The notes under the pieces: generated by a model
Seen by the model: the letters and a program-made list of their open reading frames with translations, nothing else
Databases searched by the model: none
Told to the model about the DNA's origin: nothing
Assembly: GCA_964553715.1 (NCBI GenBank)
Contig: CAZKKY010000006.1
Span: 1 to 59,796 of the forward strand
Direction of reading: 5' to 3'
DNA: 59,796 nt
Source: JAGOJE01 sp964553715
GTDB lineage: Bacteria > Pseudomonadota > Alphaproteobacteria > Rickettsiales > Rickettsiaceae
Part shown: in pieces, positions 47,862 through 56,815 of the stretch
Position numbering within the stretch: position 1 is the stretch's first letter
Layout of the letters: the number at the start of each line of letters is the position of its first letter
Made by a program: the position numbers and the translations under genes

Positions 47862-48320
47862 TTTCTCTAAATCTTACTTCTCTTTTGTGGCCCTTTCTTA
47901 ATTGTTCTTCAAAAAACAGTTCGTTTGGGCCCATATTACTATTTCTTCAGGCATTTTTATATCTTCGCATAGGTTATTATAATTCATTGATTTTGATGAA
48001 GAATTTACTCTGGTTCTGGATTGTTATATATCCTAAGTATTTATGATTCTTAGAATGTTAGATAGAATGGGCACTAGAAACTAATTACAAACCATCATAA
48101 TTCTCTAATAAAACTTATTTTTAAATCATTATGTTCTTTAAGAGATTTTTTAAATGACAAAAATCTTATTAAATCTTTATATCAAAAATCCTTTACTTAA
48201 AATAATGGTAATAAATCAAATTTTGATAACATTAGGTATGCAAAATATATAGATAAAATATTGCATGTAAAAAGCTTCAAATATCATTTATTGCATTATG
48301 AGATATTTATTTGATACCCT
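47862..48320. other. 459-base intergenic gap without a confident gene
   Basis: AT-rich stretch between rpmA and the convergent FkbM gene. A minus-strand frame of about 30 codons with MPEEIVIWAQTN near 47900-47990 is visible, preceded by no ribosome site; it may be a gene fragment. Otherwise I see nothing convincing. Confidence 0.5.
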
Positions 48321-49193
48321 TTATTTATGATTTTGGCTTTTTAGTACATAGAAATCATCCCAAAGAGATGCATCTTGATATTTTCTTTCATATCCATTTT
48401 TAGTAAGAAGGTTATAAATTTTGTCTCTATTTTCGGTGTAATTATGTTCACAAGTAATAATTTTAATCTTGTAGTGTGTATTTGATTTAAAAAACTCTTC
48501 TAAGATATCATATTCACTACCTTCAGTATCTATTGAAAGATAGTCAATTTCCTCAGGTGCATTGTGTTTTTGAAGTAAAGAAAGTAAAGTGATGGTGTTA
48601 ACCTCGTACTGCTTTTTGATATCCATAAACTCACTGTGATTTGTACCTACAAAATACTCTTTTAGAGTTGAAAGTTCTGGTTTTGTAGTTTCATTAAATA
48701 TAATTTTAGCTCCATTTTCTTTCCACACACAATTTGTATCGATAGCAGCAAGAGGTCTGTTGATATATAGGTTTTTATGCCATGATAATCCAGGTTCTGC
48801 TAGAATTCCTCTCCATCCAAAATTATTTTCTAGCATATAACTATTGCTAAATAATATTCCATCTGCAGCTCCAAATTCTACAAAATAACCATTTTTTTTC
48901 TTGTTAAGTTCTAGATATACAAATATATCTTGTTTTAACCCAGGTTGAGATTTAGATATTTTTGTGAGCTCGTCACGGTCATGTTTAGACATTATGTGAT
49001 AGTCAAAAATGCTTGGGTAGCATACGGTTGATGGGTCGCAAATGCCAGATCTTAAACGCATAACAATATCTTGCAATTCTTGTAGAGCCTTGTTTTGGTT
49101 TTCAAATATTGCTACAAGTGATGCCGAGCAACAAATTGTAAAAATAATAAATAATATATTTTTAATATTTTTTTTATACATGAAAACCTTCAA
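48321..49193 (-). CDS. FkbM family methyltransferase with N-terminal anchor
   Basis: A 290-residue protein. A basic start and one hydrophobic segment (IKNILFIIFTICCSASLVAIF) suggest a signal anchor. The SAM-fold part has FVEFGAADGILFSNSY, GWRGILAEPG and the FkbM-type YLSIDTEGSEYDILEEF. FkbM enzymes O-methylate sugars or polyketides; in bacteria the genes often sit with glycan loci, but here there is no such cluster. The first ATG is 49193, and one four codons later (49181) is possible. Substrate unknown. It faces rpmA and is divergent from the S9 peptidase gene. Confidence 0.8.
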   Translation of the reverse strand: MKVFMYKKNIKNILFIIFTICCSASLVAIFENQNKALQELQDIVMRLRSGICDPSTVCYPSIFDYHIMSKHDRDELTKISKSQPGLKQDIFVYLELNKKKNGYFVEFGAADGILFSNSYMLENNFGWRGILAEPGLSWHKNLYINRPLAAIDTNCVWKENGAKIIFNETTKPELSTLKEYFVGTNHSEFMDIKKQYEVNTITLLSLLQKHNAPEEIDYLSIDTEGSEYDILEEFFKSNTHYKIKIITCEHNYTENRDKIYNLLTKNGYERKYQDASLWDDFYVLKSQNHK

Positions 49194-49346
49194 ACTTATA
49201 TTGCTTTTAGTCCTTTATAATATGATATCAATATTTATCACAAAGCCTTTGTGAAGTTATACATATAACCAAATAATGATTGACTTATTATGTGTCTCTT
49301 TTATCATCCTCTGGGTATTTTTCGCAAGTTATAATTAAAGACAAAA

Positions 49347-51377
49347 ATGCCTCATTTAAGAACTTTACTGATTTTTATCCTAACTATTATTATATCTATT
49401 ATGCCTAATATTGTTTTATCCTCTGATACTATCATTCCTCGTAAAATATTATTTGGTAACCCAGATAAATCTTTAGTCAGACTAAGTCCTGATGGTAAAT
49501 ATATATCCTATATTGCTCCCTCAGATGCAGGGGTTTTGAATATATGGATTGCAAATTCTTCTACTCCTCTTGAAGGCAGGTTAATTACTCATGATATGGG
49601 CAGAGGTATTCGAAGCTATATGTGGTGTTATGATAATAATCACATATTATATATGCAAGATGAGAAAGGTGATGAAAATTTTAGAATATATAGTTACGAC
49701 ATAAAATCTAACAAATCTACTCTTATCACTCCTTCAAGAGGAGTAAGGGCTTCTATAGCAGGCGCCTCTATAAATAAGCCTAGCGAGGTTTTGATATCCA
49801 CAAACGAGCGTAACAAAAGTTTTTTTGATCTATATAAATATGATTTAAATACTGGAAAATTAGAATTATTTTTCAAGAACGAGAAATTTTCAAATATGAT
49901 AGTAGATAAGAATCTGAATTTACGTATTGCGTCTTTACAAAATTCTGAAGCAGATGATGAATATTTTATATTAAAAAATGGCATATTTGAACCCATGATG
50001 GTTGTAAATTCTGAGGATAGTTCAAATACAGGAATATTAGGATTCGATAAAACAGGTGATAATGTTTATATTTTAGATAGCAGGAATAGAAATACAGCGG
50101 CACTAAAAATTTTAAATTTAGATACAATGAAGTACAAAATGCTTGCTCAAAATAAAAAAGCTGATGTAGGAATTTTTGCAATGCATCCTGTGGAATTGAC
50201 GATTCAAGCTGTTTGTTATGAATATGAAAAAACTCATTATAAGGTTTTAGATCATACTATCAAAGATGATTTTCACTATTTGATGAATCTAGAACATGGC
50301 GAATTCGGTATTATATCTCGTACTATGGATGATAATTTTTGGCTAGTAGCCTATCAGAGTGACATAGGTCCAGTGAAATATTATAAATATGACTATAAAA
50401 ACAAAAGTGCAGAGTATTTGTTTAACAATAGAGAAATTCTTACAAAATATGATCTTGCCCCTATGCATCCGGTGATTATAAAATCACGCGATGGTCTTAA
50501 TTTAGTTAGTTATCTTACGGTCCCAAACACAGCCGTAAAAAAAGCTAATGGGATTGATACAAAATCTCCAATTCCTATGGTACTATTAGTGCATGGAGGT
50601 CCGTGGGCTCGTGATTCTTGGGGGCTTAATGCTTCGCATCAATGGCTTGCAAATCGTGGATATGCTGTACTTAGTGTAAATTTCCGTGGCTCTACAGGTT
50701 TTGGTAAAGAATTTGCTAATGCCGGAAATTTGCAATGGGCTAAAAAAATGCACGACGATTTGCTAGATGCAGTAAATTGGGCTGTCTCTAAAAAGATCGC
50801 TGATCCTAAAAAAATCGCTATCATGGGTGGTAGTTACGGTGGATATGCAACTCTTGTTGGGCTGACTATGACTCCAGATGTTTTTGCTTGTGGGATTGAT
50901 ATTGTAGGGCCATCAAGTATTATGACTCTAATAAATAGTGTGCCACCATATTGGAAGCCTATTCTCAACGATTTTAAAAAAAGAATTGGTCCATGGGATA
51001 CAAAAGAGCAAATAGAAGCATTAAATCAAATCTCGCCATTATATTTTGTAGATAATATTACCAAGCCTCTTTTAATTGCTCAAGGTGCGCATGATCCAAG
51101 AGTAAAACAGGCTGAATCAGACCAAATTGTAAATGCGATGAGAAAAAAATCTATACCTGTAATATATAGTCTTTATCATGAAGAGGGGCATGGATTTGCA
51201 AAGCCAGAAAATAGACTATCTTTTTATTCTATAGCGGAATCATTTTTATCTAATGTTCTTGGTGGCAAAAAAGAAGATATAGGGGATGATTTAAAAGGAG
51301 CGAATTTTGATCTTAATGGAAAGAAAGTGCTAAGCCCAAACTCCGCCGATAAAATTATTGATGAAATGACGAAATAA
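49347..51377 (+). CDS. Secreted S9 family peptidase (prolyl oligopeptidase/acylaminoacyl type)
   Basis: A serine peptidase of 676 residues. The N-terminus is a Sec signal peptide (LLIFILTIIISIMP). A beta-propeller of WD-like blades covers about 40-390, and the alpha/beta hydrolase domain follows. It has GGPWARDSW, the nucleophile GGSYGGYAT (Ser496), a likely acid in GAHDPRV (Asp581) and His615 in EEGHGF. Such enzymes release dipeptides or acyl amino acids from short peptides, useful in an amino-acid scavenger. It is followed almost at once by an MFS transporter, so peptide cleavage and uptake could be linked (inference). Confidence 0.92.
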   Translation: MPHLRTLLIFILTIIISIMPNIVLSSDTIIPRKILFGNPDKSLVRLSPDGKYISYIAPSDAGVLNIWIANSSTPLEGRLITHDMGRGIRSYMWCYDNNHILYMQDEKGDENFRIYSYDIKSNKSTLITPSRGVRASIAGASINKPSEVLISTNERNKSFFDLYKYDLNTGKLELFFKNEKFSNMIVDKNLNLRIASLQNSEADDEYFILKNGIFEPMMVVNSEDSSNTGILGFDKTGDNVYILDSRNRNTAALKILNLDTMKYKMLAQNKKADVGIFAMHPVELTIQAVCYEYEKTHYKVLDHTIKDDFHYLMNLEHGEFGIISRTMDDNFWLVAYQSDIGPVKYYKYDYKNKSAEYLFNNREILTKYDLAPMHPVIIKSRDGLNLVSYLTVPNTAVKKANGIDTKSPIPMVLLVHGGPWARDSWGLNASHQWLANRGYAVLSVNFRGSTGFGKEFANAGNLQWAKKMHDDLLDAVNWAVSKKIADPKKIAIMGGSYGGYATLVGLTMTPDVFACGIDIVGPSSIMTLINSVPPYWKPILNDFKKRIGPWDTKEQIEALNQISPLYFVDNITKPLLIAQGAHDPRVKQAESDQIVNAMRKKSIPVIYSLYHEEGHGFAKPENRLSFYSIAESFLSNVLGGKKEDIGDDLKGANFDLNGKKVLSPNSADKIIDEMTK

Positions 51378-51379
51378 AA

Positions 51380-52534
51380 ATGATTCTGATATATTTAATA
51401 AATTTTTTGCTTGCTATTACAACAACAATTAGCATGACTCTTATTCCTTTGATTGCTACAGATTCTATAGGAATGTCTATGTTTTTGTTTGGTCTAATAG
51501 AGGGTGCGACAGAATTTATGGCCATGGCATTTAGGCTTGTTAGTGGTAATTTATTTGACCATGTAAAAAATAGGAAGATGCTTTTTATTTCTCCTGTATT
51601 TATTTCTATGTTATCTAAGATTGTTTTATTTTTTCCTTCTTTTGTTACTATATTTTCTTCTAAAATGTTGGAGAGAATATCAAACGGTCTTTTTGCAAGC
51701 CCAAGAGATGCTTTTGTTGGAGAAAATGCAAAAAACAAGGGCTTTGCTCTTGCGATACTTAGCTGTTCTAAAACATTAGGATGTGTTCTTGGTCCAATCT
51801 CAGTAACACTTTACGTGTTTTTATTTGGATCTTTTGATAAAAATCCAGAAAATATTTACATCTTAATAGCAGCTTCTTCTATAATATGTTTTGGTACTCT
51901 TGTTTTGTCATTTTTTATAGATAGTACTAGAGTGAATTTTAAGTTAGAGAAGCAGCAATTTACTTTTCAAGAGGTAAAAATTATATGGGATAAGTTAGGC
52001 TCTATTTTAATATTATCTTTTATATTTTTTCTAGGTAGATTCAACGATGGGCTTATAATGTTATATCTAAAAAACCAAGGTTTTTCGGAAACTATCTATT
52101 TAAATACGATTGCTATATTCAATATGAGCATGTTTGTTTTATCTCCTGCTATGGGTTATATAATAGATAAAGGCAGAGACAGAATTATGCTCTTTATTAC
52201 CATTGGTGCCTTGTTTCTATTTAACATATTATTTTACAATATATTGAAGGCGCCTCTTCTATTTGGAATGATTGGTCTTATTGCTTGGGGCATACAAAGA
52301 GCTGGAGCACAGATAACATTTGCAGCAATGATTTTCAAAAAAGCTCCTATCGATTTATATGGCACATCGATAGGTTTATTTGGCGTCCTTAGTGGCGCTG
52401 GAGTGCTTCTATCTTCAATGATTTGCGGGCATCTTGCGTCTAGCGCTTTTCAGGATGTGTTTTTAGTTAGTGGTTTCAGTTCTTTAGTAACTATTATAGC
52501 AGCTATTTTTGCTATAAGAATGAAATATATATGA
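51380..52534 (+). CDS. MFS transporter
   Basis: A major facilitator of 384 residues with about 11-12 hydrophobic segments. Visible is the family loop between helices 2 and 3 (GNLFDHVKNRKMLF, a G-x-x-x-D-R/K-x-x-R/K-R/K variant) and a second-half counterpart (GYIIDKGRDRIML). The start is 2 bases after the peptidase stop, so the two are one operon; its stop overlaps dapE by four bases. The substrate is unknown. Resemblance is to the YjiJ/YbfB or drug-sugar types, not decisively either. Confidence 0.85.
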   Translation: MILIYLINFLLAITTTISMTLIPLIATDSIGMSMFLFGLIEGATEFMAMAFRLVSGNLFDHVKNRKMLFISPVFISMLSKIVLFFPSFVTIFSSKMLERISNGLFASPRDAFVGENAKNKGFALAILSCSKTLGCVLGPISVTLYVFLFGSFDKNPENIYILIAASSIICFGTLVLSFFIDSTRVNFKLEKQQFTFQEVKIIWDKLGSILILSFIFFLGRFNDGLIMLYLKNQGFSETIYLNTIAIFNMSMFVLSPAMGYIIDKGRDRIMLFITIGALFLFNILFYNILKAPLLFGMIGLIAWGIQRAGAQITFAAMIFKKAPIDLYGTSIGLFGVLSGAGVLLSSMICGHLASSAFQDVFLVSGFSSLVTIIAAIFAIRMKYI

Positions 52535-53712
52535 TAAATCCGGTAGAGTTAGTTAAGAAGTTGATATCTTTTCCTTCTGTCACACCAAATGATTTTGGCG
52601 CAATTGACTATATAGAAAATATCTTAAAAGAATCTGGATTTGTAACATATATAAAAGAATTTGGCCCTGATTCGAATCCAAAGCATACAAAAAACTTATA
52701 TGCAATTTATAACTCTCAAGAAAAAAACTATGATATCAGAGATCCTCAAGGAGAATTTCATGATACTCATACAATATGTTTTGCTGGCCATATAGATGTT
52801 GTACCTCCTGGTGGTAATTGGAGTAACGATCCATTCACAGCTACCGAAAAAAATGGAGTAATATATGGTAGAGGTGCTGTAGATATGAAAGGTGCTTTAG
52901 GCGCTATGATTGCTGCAGCGATCAATTTTATAGAACAAAATCCTAATAAACGAAATCTGGCTTTTCTTATTACTTCTGATGAAGAGGGAGAGGGGAATTA
53001 TGGAACAAAATTAATGCTTGAGTGGATGAATAGAAATGGTCACAAAATTGATTTTGCAATAGTTGGAGAGCCTACATGTAGTAATACACTAGGCGATACT
53101 ATTAAAGTAGGTAGAAGAGGTAGTTTGAATTTTAGTTTAAAAATTTATGGAAAGCAAGGTCATGTTGCATATCCTAGCCTTGCTAAAAATCCTAATCATA
53201 CTATGGTCAAAATTTTAAAGGATTTAATATCATGTAAATTAGACGATGGAAATAAAGCGTTTGATCCTTCTAATTTGGAGGTTGTTTCTATAGATACAAA
53301 TAATAAAGTAACAAATCTTATACCATCAGAAGTAAAAGCTCAATTTAATATAAGGTTTAATGATAATCATACTGAAGATTCAGTAATATCTTTTGTTTCA
53401 AATATAATAAATAAACATAGTGATTCTTATATTTTAGAACATAGCTGTAATGCAACTCCATTCTTATCTAAAAGGCATGATTTTTTTGAGACCTTTAAGG
53501 CTGTAATATTAGAGGAAACAGGAATAATGCCCACAGAAAGTACTAGCGGAGGAACATCTGACGCAAGATTCATTCAAAATTACTGCTGCGTTGTTGAATT
53601 TGGTTTGTTATCAGAATATGCACATAAAATTGATGAACAGGTTAAAATTTTGGATTTACAAAGATTGTATAATGTGTATTATGGTGCCTTATGTAAAATG
53701 CTTAAGTCATAA
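52531..53712 (+). CDS. dapE: Succinyl-diaminopimelate desuccinylase
   Basis: DapE hydrolyses N-succinyl-LL-DAP to LL-DAP in the lysine/peptidoglycan pathway, as a dinuclear zinc M20 peptidase-type enzyme. The 393 residues carry the metal ligands AGHIDVVPPG, GRGAVDMKGA, SDEEGEGNYGT, VGEPTCS and a C-terminal His in YAHKIDE. It overlaps the MFS gene in ATGA. It agrees with the meso-DAP type murE earlier in the window. Confidence 0.95.
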   Translation: MINPVELVKKLISFPSVTPNDFGAIDYIENILKESGFVTYIKEFGPDSNPKHTKNLYAIYNSQEKNYDIRDPQGEFHDTHTICFAGHIDVVPPGGNWSNDPFTATEKNGVIYGRGAVDMKGALGAMIAAAINFIEQNPNKRNLAFLITSDEEGEGNYGTKLMLEWMNRNGHKIDFAIVGEPTCSNTLGDTIKVGRRGSLNFSLKIYGKQGHVAYPSLAKNPNHTMVKILKDLISCKLDDGNKAFDPSNLEVVSIDTNNKVTNLIPSEVKAQFNIRFNDNHTEDSVISFVSNIINKHSDSYILEHSCNATPFLSKRHDFFETFKAVILEETGIMPTESTSGGTSDARFIQNYCCVVEFGLLSEYAHKIDEQVKILDLQRLYNVYYGALCKMLKS

Positions 53713-53758
53713 TTTTATGTCTTATGTTTTATAACATAGCTTTTTATTTAGCTTTTTA

Positions 53759-53843
53759 GCGGGTGTGGCGAAACTGGTAGACGCACTAGATTTAGGTTCT
53801 AACGCCGAGAGGCGTGGGGGTTCAAGTCCCTCCACCCGCACCA
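53759..53843 (+). tRNA. tRNA-Leu (anticodon UAG), CCA encoded
   Basis: GCGGGTG pairs with CACCCGC, the D arm is GCGAAACTGGTAGACGC, and the anticodon loop TTTAGGT holds TAG. A long variable arm (ACGCCGAGAGGCGT) marks a class II tRNA, and TTCAAGTCC forms the T arm. Discriminator A and CCA are encoded. One C-A mismatch closes the outer end of the anticodon stem. It reads CUN codons. It sits between dapE and tig. Confidence 0.94.
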
Positions 53844-53870
53844 CATTTTAAGAATTAAGCGAGTTTGATA

Positions 53871-55217
53871 ATGAAATTCAAAGAGATAAAAACCGAAGGT
53901 CTAGAAAGACATTTTAAAGTAACTATTCCTTCAAATATTATTGAGCCTCAGATATCTAGTACGCTTAAAGATATAGCAAAAACAGCTCGTGTTGATGGTT
54001 TTAGAATAGGTAAAGTTCCTTCTTCTATCATAGAAAAAAAATATAGTGCTTCTGCGCGTAATGATGTTATATCACGCGAAGTTAGAAAAGCTGTTGATCA
54101 GGTTATAAAAGATACAAAACTTGATATAGTTGGTACCCCTTCTATAGATTTATCAGATTTTAACGAAGGACAGGATGTTGAATTCACTCTTATGGTAGAA
54201 GTGATGCCAAAAGTTGAGCTTCCTAATTTTAAAGAAATCAAAATTACCAAACCTGTACTTGAAGTATCTGAGAAAGATATAAGCGATCGTATCGATAGAT
54301 TAATGCCAATGTATAAAAACATGAACCTAGGTTTTGCTGATCGTAAAAAGGGTTCTAAATCTGTAGATGGCGACAAGTTAATGATTGACTTCGAAGGGTC
54401 TGTAGATGGTGTATTATTTGATGGTGGTAAGGCTAGTAATTATGGCTTAGTGCTTGGAAGTAAGAGTTTTATTCCTGGTTTTGAAGATCAGCTTATTGGT
54501 AAAAAAGCTGGAGAAGAAGTAATAGTGAAAGTCAAATTTCCAGAAAATTACGGTGCTCCAAACCTGGCTGGGAAAGACGCAGAATTTAAGGTAACTATTC
54601 ATAATATTATGGCTCCTGCTGAGCTTAAAATAGACGATGATTTTGCTAAAACTATGGGGCATGAGGATCTTGCTGCATATAAAGAAAGTTTAAAGCAGGA
54701 TATAATAACCTCTTATGATGATAGTATATATATTACTATGAAAATGAAGCTTTTTGATTCTCTTGAAAGCTCTTTAACATTTGATGCTCCAAAAGCTCTG
54801 TTTAACAATGAATATAATGCATTAAAAAATCAGATAGACAACATAGAAGAAGATGAATCTATGAATGGTAAGTCTGCTGAAGATTTGGATAAATATTGCA
54901 ATAGGGTAGCTTTAAGAAGGGTAAAGATAGGATTACTTCTTTCTGAATATGTGAAAGCTCGTAATTTACAAATTACAAACCAAGATATTAAAGATGCTAT
55001 CATTGCAGAAGCAAGACAATTTCCTGGCAGAGAAAAAGAAGTAGTAGAATATTTTAGCCAGAATAAACATGCTTTACAATCTTTAACTGGTCCACTATTA
55101 GAAAACAAGGCTGTGAAGGCTATTTTTGAGTCTGAAGTTTCTATAAAAGAGAAAAAATATTCTGTTGAAGCTCTCGAAAAAATGTTAGATGAAGAAGCTA
55201 AAAAAGAAGTAGTGTAA
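53871..55217 (+). CDS. tig: Trigger factor
   Basis: This ribosome-bound chaperone and peptidyl-prolyl isomerase is started at ATG 53871 (the upstream in-frame TTG at 53865 is a weaker choice). The protein is 448 residues. The N-terminal ribosome-binding domain has the signature GFRIGKVP (about residue 45). The FKBP domain follows (about 160-250), with GDKLMIDFEGSVDG and FIPGFEDQLIGKKAGE. A helical C-terminal domain completes it. No clpP or lon follows, unlike in many bacteria. It is 28 bases downstream of tRNA-Leu. Confidence 0.96.
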   Translation: MKFKEIKTEGLERHFKVTIPSNIIEPQISSTLKDIAKTARVDGFRIGKVPSSIIEKKYSASARNDVISREVRKAVDQVIKDTKLDIVGTPSIDLSDFNEGQDVEFTLMVEVMPKVELPNFKEIKITKPVLEVSEKDISDRIDRLMPMYKNMNLGFADRKKGSKSVDGDKLMIDFEGSVDGVLFDGGKASNYGLVLGSKSFIPGFEDQLIGKKAGEEVIVKVKFPENYGAPNLAGKDAEFKVTIHNIMAPAELKIDDDFAKTMGHEDLAAYKESLKQDIITSYDDSIYITMKMKLFDSLESSLTFDAPKALFNNEYNALKNQIDNIEEDESMNGKSAEDLDKYCNRVALRRVKIGLLLSEYVKARNLQITNQDIKDAIIAEARQFPGREKEVVEYFSQNKHALQSLTGPLLENKAVKAIFESEVSIKEKKYSVEALEKMLDEEAKKEVV

Positions 55218-55718
55218 CTGCAACTATTTTGCTCTATAATTTTCTTTTATCAAATACAAACCAGATAATTGCTGGGATGGGTTATATATTTTAGGAAATA
55301 GGGGCTTTCATTGTAGAGGGCTTTAGACTGAAGCAATCAATAATATATAAGTAACATAGCTTTTTTGTCACCAGGAGCGTAAGCTGAGTGAGCCAGCAAG
55401 ACTAGATTGCCGCGGGAGCATAGCTCCTCGCAATGACGGTTACGTGTACTATCCCCCATCATCACTGGTCTCCTACGTCATCACTGGGCCCATCACTCTA
55501 AGGCCATCACTAGCGCATCCCCCATCATCACTGGTCTCTTTCACCATCATCGCTAGCTCATTCCCCGTCATCACGAGCGAAGCGACGTGATCCAGCAAGA
55601 CTAGATTGACGCATCTAAGATCTTTCCAACGATTGGGTATTCATAGAACTGACACATTTGAAACTATGGATAAATTACAGTAGGTTATTATGTATTCTAC
55701 GATTCGAAATAAGATCTT
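55218..55718. repeat. GC-rich short-repeat cluster (array A)
   Basis: The 501-base gap between tig and recR holds no gene. 55367-55437 is a MITE-like element beginning GTCACCAGGAGCG and ending CTCCTCGCAATGAC. A 22-base unit occurs identically at 55451-55472 and 55517-55538. A half element GTCATCACGAGCGAAGCGACG starts at 55567. Base composition is strikingly richer in G and C than neighbouring genes. Confidence 0.8.
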
Positions 55719-56321
55719 TTAGTCGTTAAATGGCTGTCTAAGAGAGAATGCAGCGGACAAAGTTCCATCGTCTAGATAATCTAGCTCTCCCCCTATAGGT
55801 ATACCACTTGCTATTCTGGAGATATGAATATTCAGGCCTTTCAAATATTCAGTGATAAAAAATGCAGTAGTCTGACCCTCTATTGTAGCATTTGTAGCGA
55901 TAATTACTTCTTCTACTTCATTTTCATGACATCTACGCAAGAGCTCTGGCAATTTTAGTAATTCTGGAGAAATACCACGCACAGCAGATAAAGTTCCACC
56001 AAGTATGTGATAATGACCTTTAAAAATATTACTACGCTCTATAGCCCATAAGTCCGCTACACTTTCCACTATGGCGATTATATTCTTGCTTCTTGAGTGG
56101 TCGCTACATATATCGCATGGGGAAGAATTAGTAATATTTCCACATATATAACAAGATGTGATATTTTGATGTACTAAAGACAAAGCATCTACGAGGCTTC
56201 TAATTCGCGCTTCAGAATCTTGTAAAAGATGCAGAACAATGCGCCTTGCAGAGCGCTGACCAAGCCCTGGCAATTTGGAAATCAGATAAGTTAATTGCTC
56301 AATTTCATTATTCTTGTTCAT
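55719..56321 (-). CDS. recR: Recombination protein RecR
   Basis: RecR is the ring-forming clamp of the RecFOR pathway that loads RecA at gaps. The 200 residues carry the helix-hairpin-helix LPGLGQRSARRIVLHLL, the C4-type zinc finger CYICGNITNSSPCDIC, and a TOPRIM domain with IAIVESVADLWAIE and the GGTLSAVRGI and IPIGGELDYLDDGTL motifs. It follows ybaB directly (0-base gap). dnaX, the usual upstream partner, is not present. Confidence 0.95.
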   Translation of the reverse strand: MNKNNEIEQLTYLISKLPGLGQRSARRIVLHLLQDSEARIRSLVDALSLVHQNITSCYICGNITNSSPCDICSDHSRSKNIIAIVESVADLWAIERSNIFKGHYHILGGTLSAVRGISPELLKLPELLRRCHENEVEEVIIATNATIEGQTTAFFITEYLKGLNIHISRIASGIPIGGELDYLDDGTLSAAFSLRQPFND

Positions 56322-56645
56322 TTAGAAAGGCATCTTAAAACCTGGTGGAAGTGCCATACCACCCATCATTTGGCTCATAGCGTCACCAGAAGCTGTTTCT
56401 GCCTTTGTTTTAGCATCGTTATATGCTGCTATTATCAAATCTTCCAGCACTTCTTTTTCGCTTTCTTTTATAATAGAAGAATCTATAGTGATTTTTTTCA
56501 TTTCCATTTTACCGTTAACAATCACATTTACCATCCCACCACCTGATTTTCCGTGAAAGTCAGAGGCAAGAAGCTTTTCCTGGGCATCTTGCATTTTCTT
56601 TTGCATGTCTTGTGCTTGCTTCATAAATTGATTAAAATTTACCAT
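56322..56645 (-). CDS. ybaB: YbaB/EbfC nucleoid-associated protein
   Basis: This small dimeric DNA-binding protein has 107 residues. It has the tweezer-like fold predicted from MQKKMQDAQEKLLAS, then GGGMVNVIVNGKMEMKKITID, ending GGMALPPGFKMPF, the family tail. It is adjacent to recR in most bacteria. Confidence 0.94.
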   Translation of the reverse strand: MVNFNQFMKQAQDMQKKMQDAQEKLLASDFHGKSGGGMVNVIVNGKMEMKKITIDSSIIKESEKEVLEDLIIAAYNDAKTKAETASGDAMSQMMGGMALPPGFKMPF

Positions 56646-56815
56646 AATACTCCCCTATTTATATATAACTAGCTTATGATAACATCATGCTTTTTTGATG
56701 TCCATGAGAATAATATTCTGAAACTATATTTATTTAAAGAGTTTATTTGAATTATCAGGTAAAATAACGCTATAATAGTTTCTAATTTTTTAAAACTTGC
56801 TATGTAGATATTATC

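Noticed and set aside
47890..47990. About 30-codon minus-strand frame containing MPEEIVIWAQTN
   Set aside because: Too short, no ribosome site or recognised family; noted as a possible fragment only.
55367..55612. CRISPR array
   Set aside because: Repeats are irregular, unevenly spaced and have no unique spacers of constant length; no cas genes in the window.
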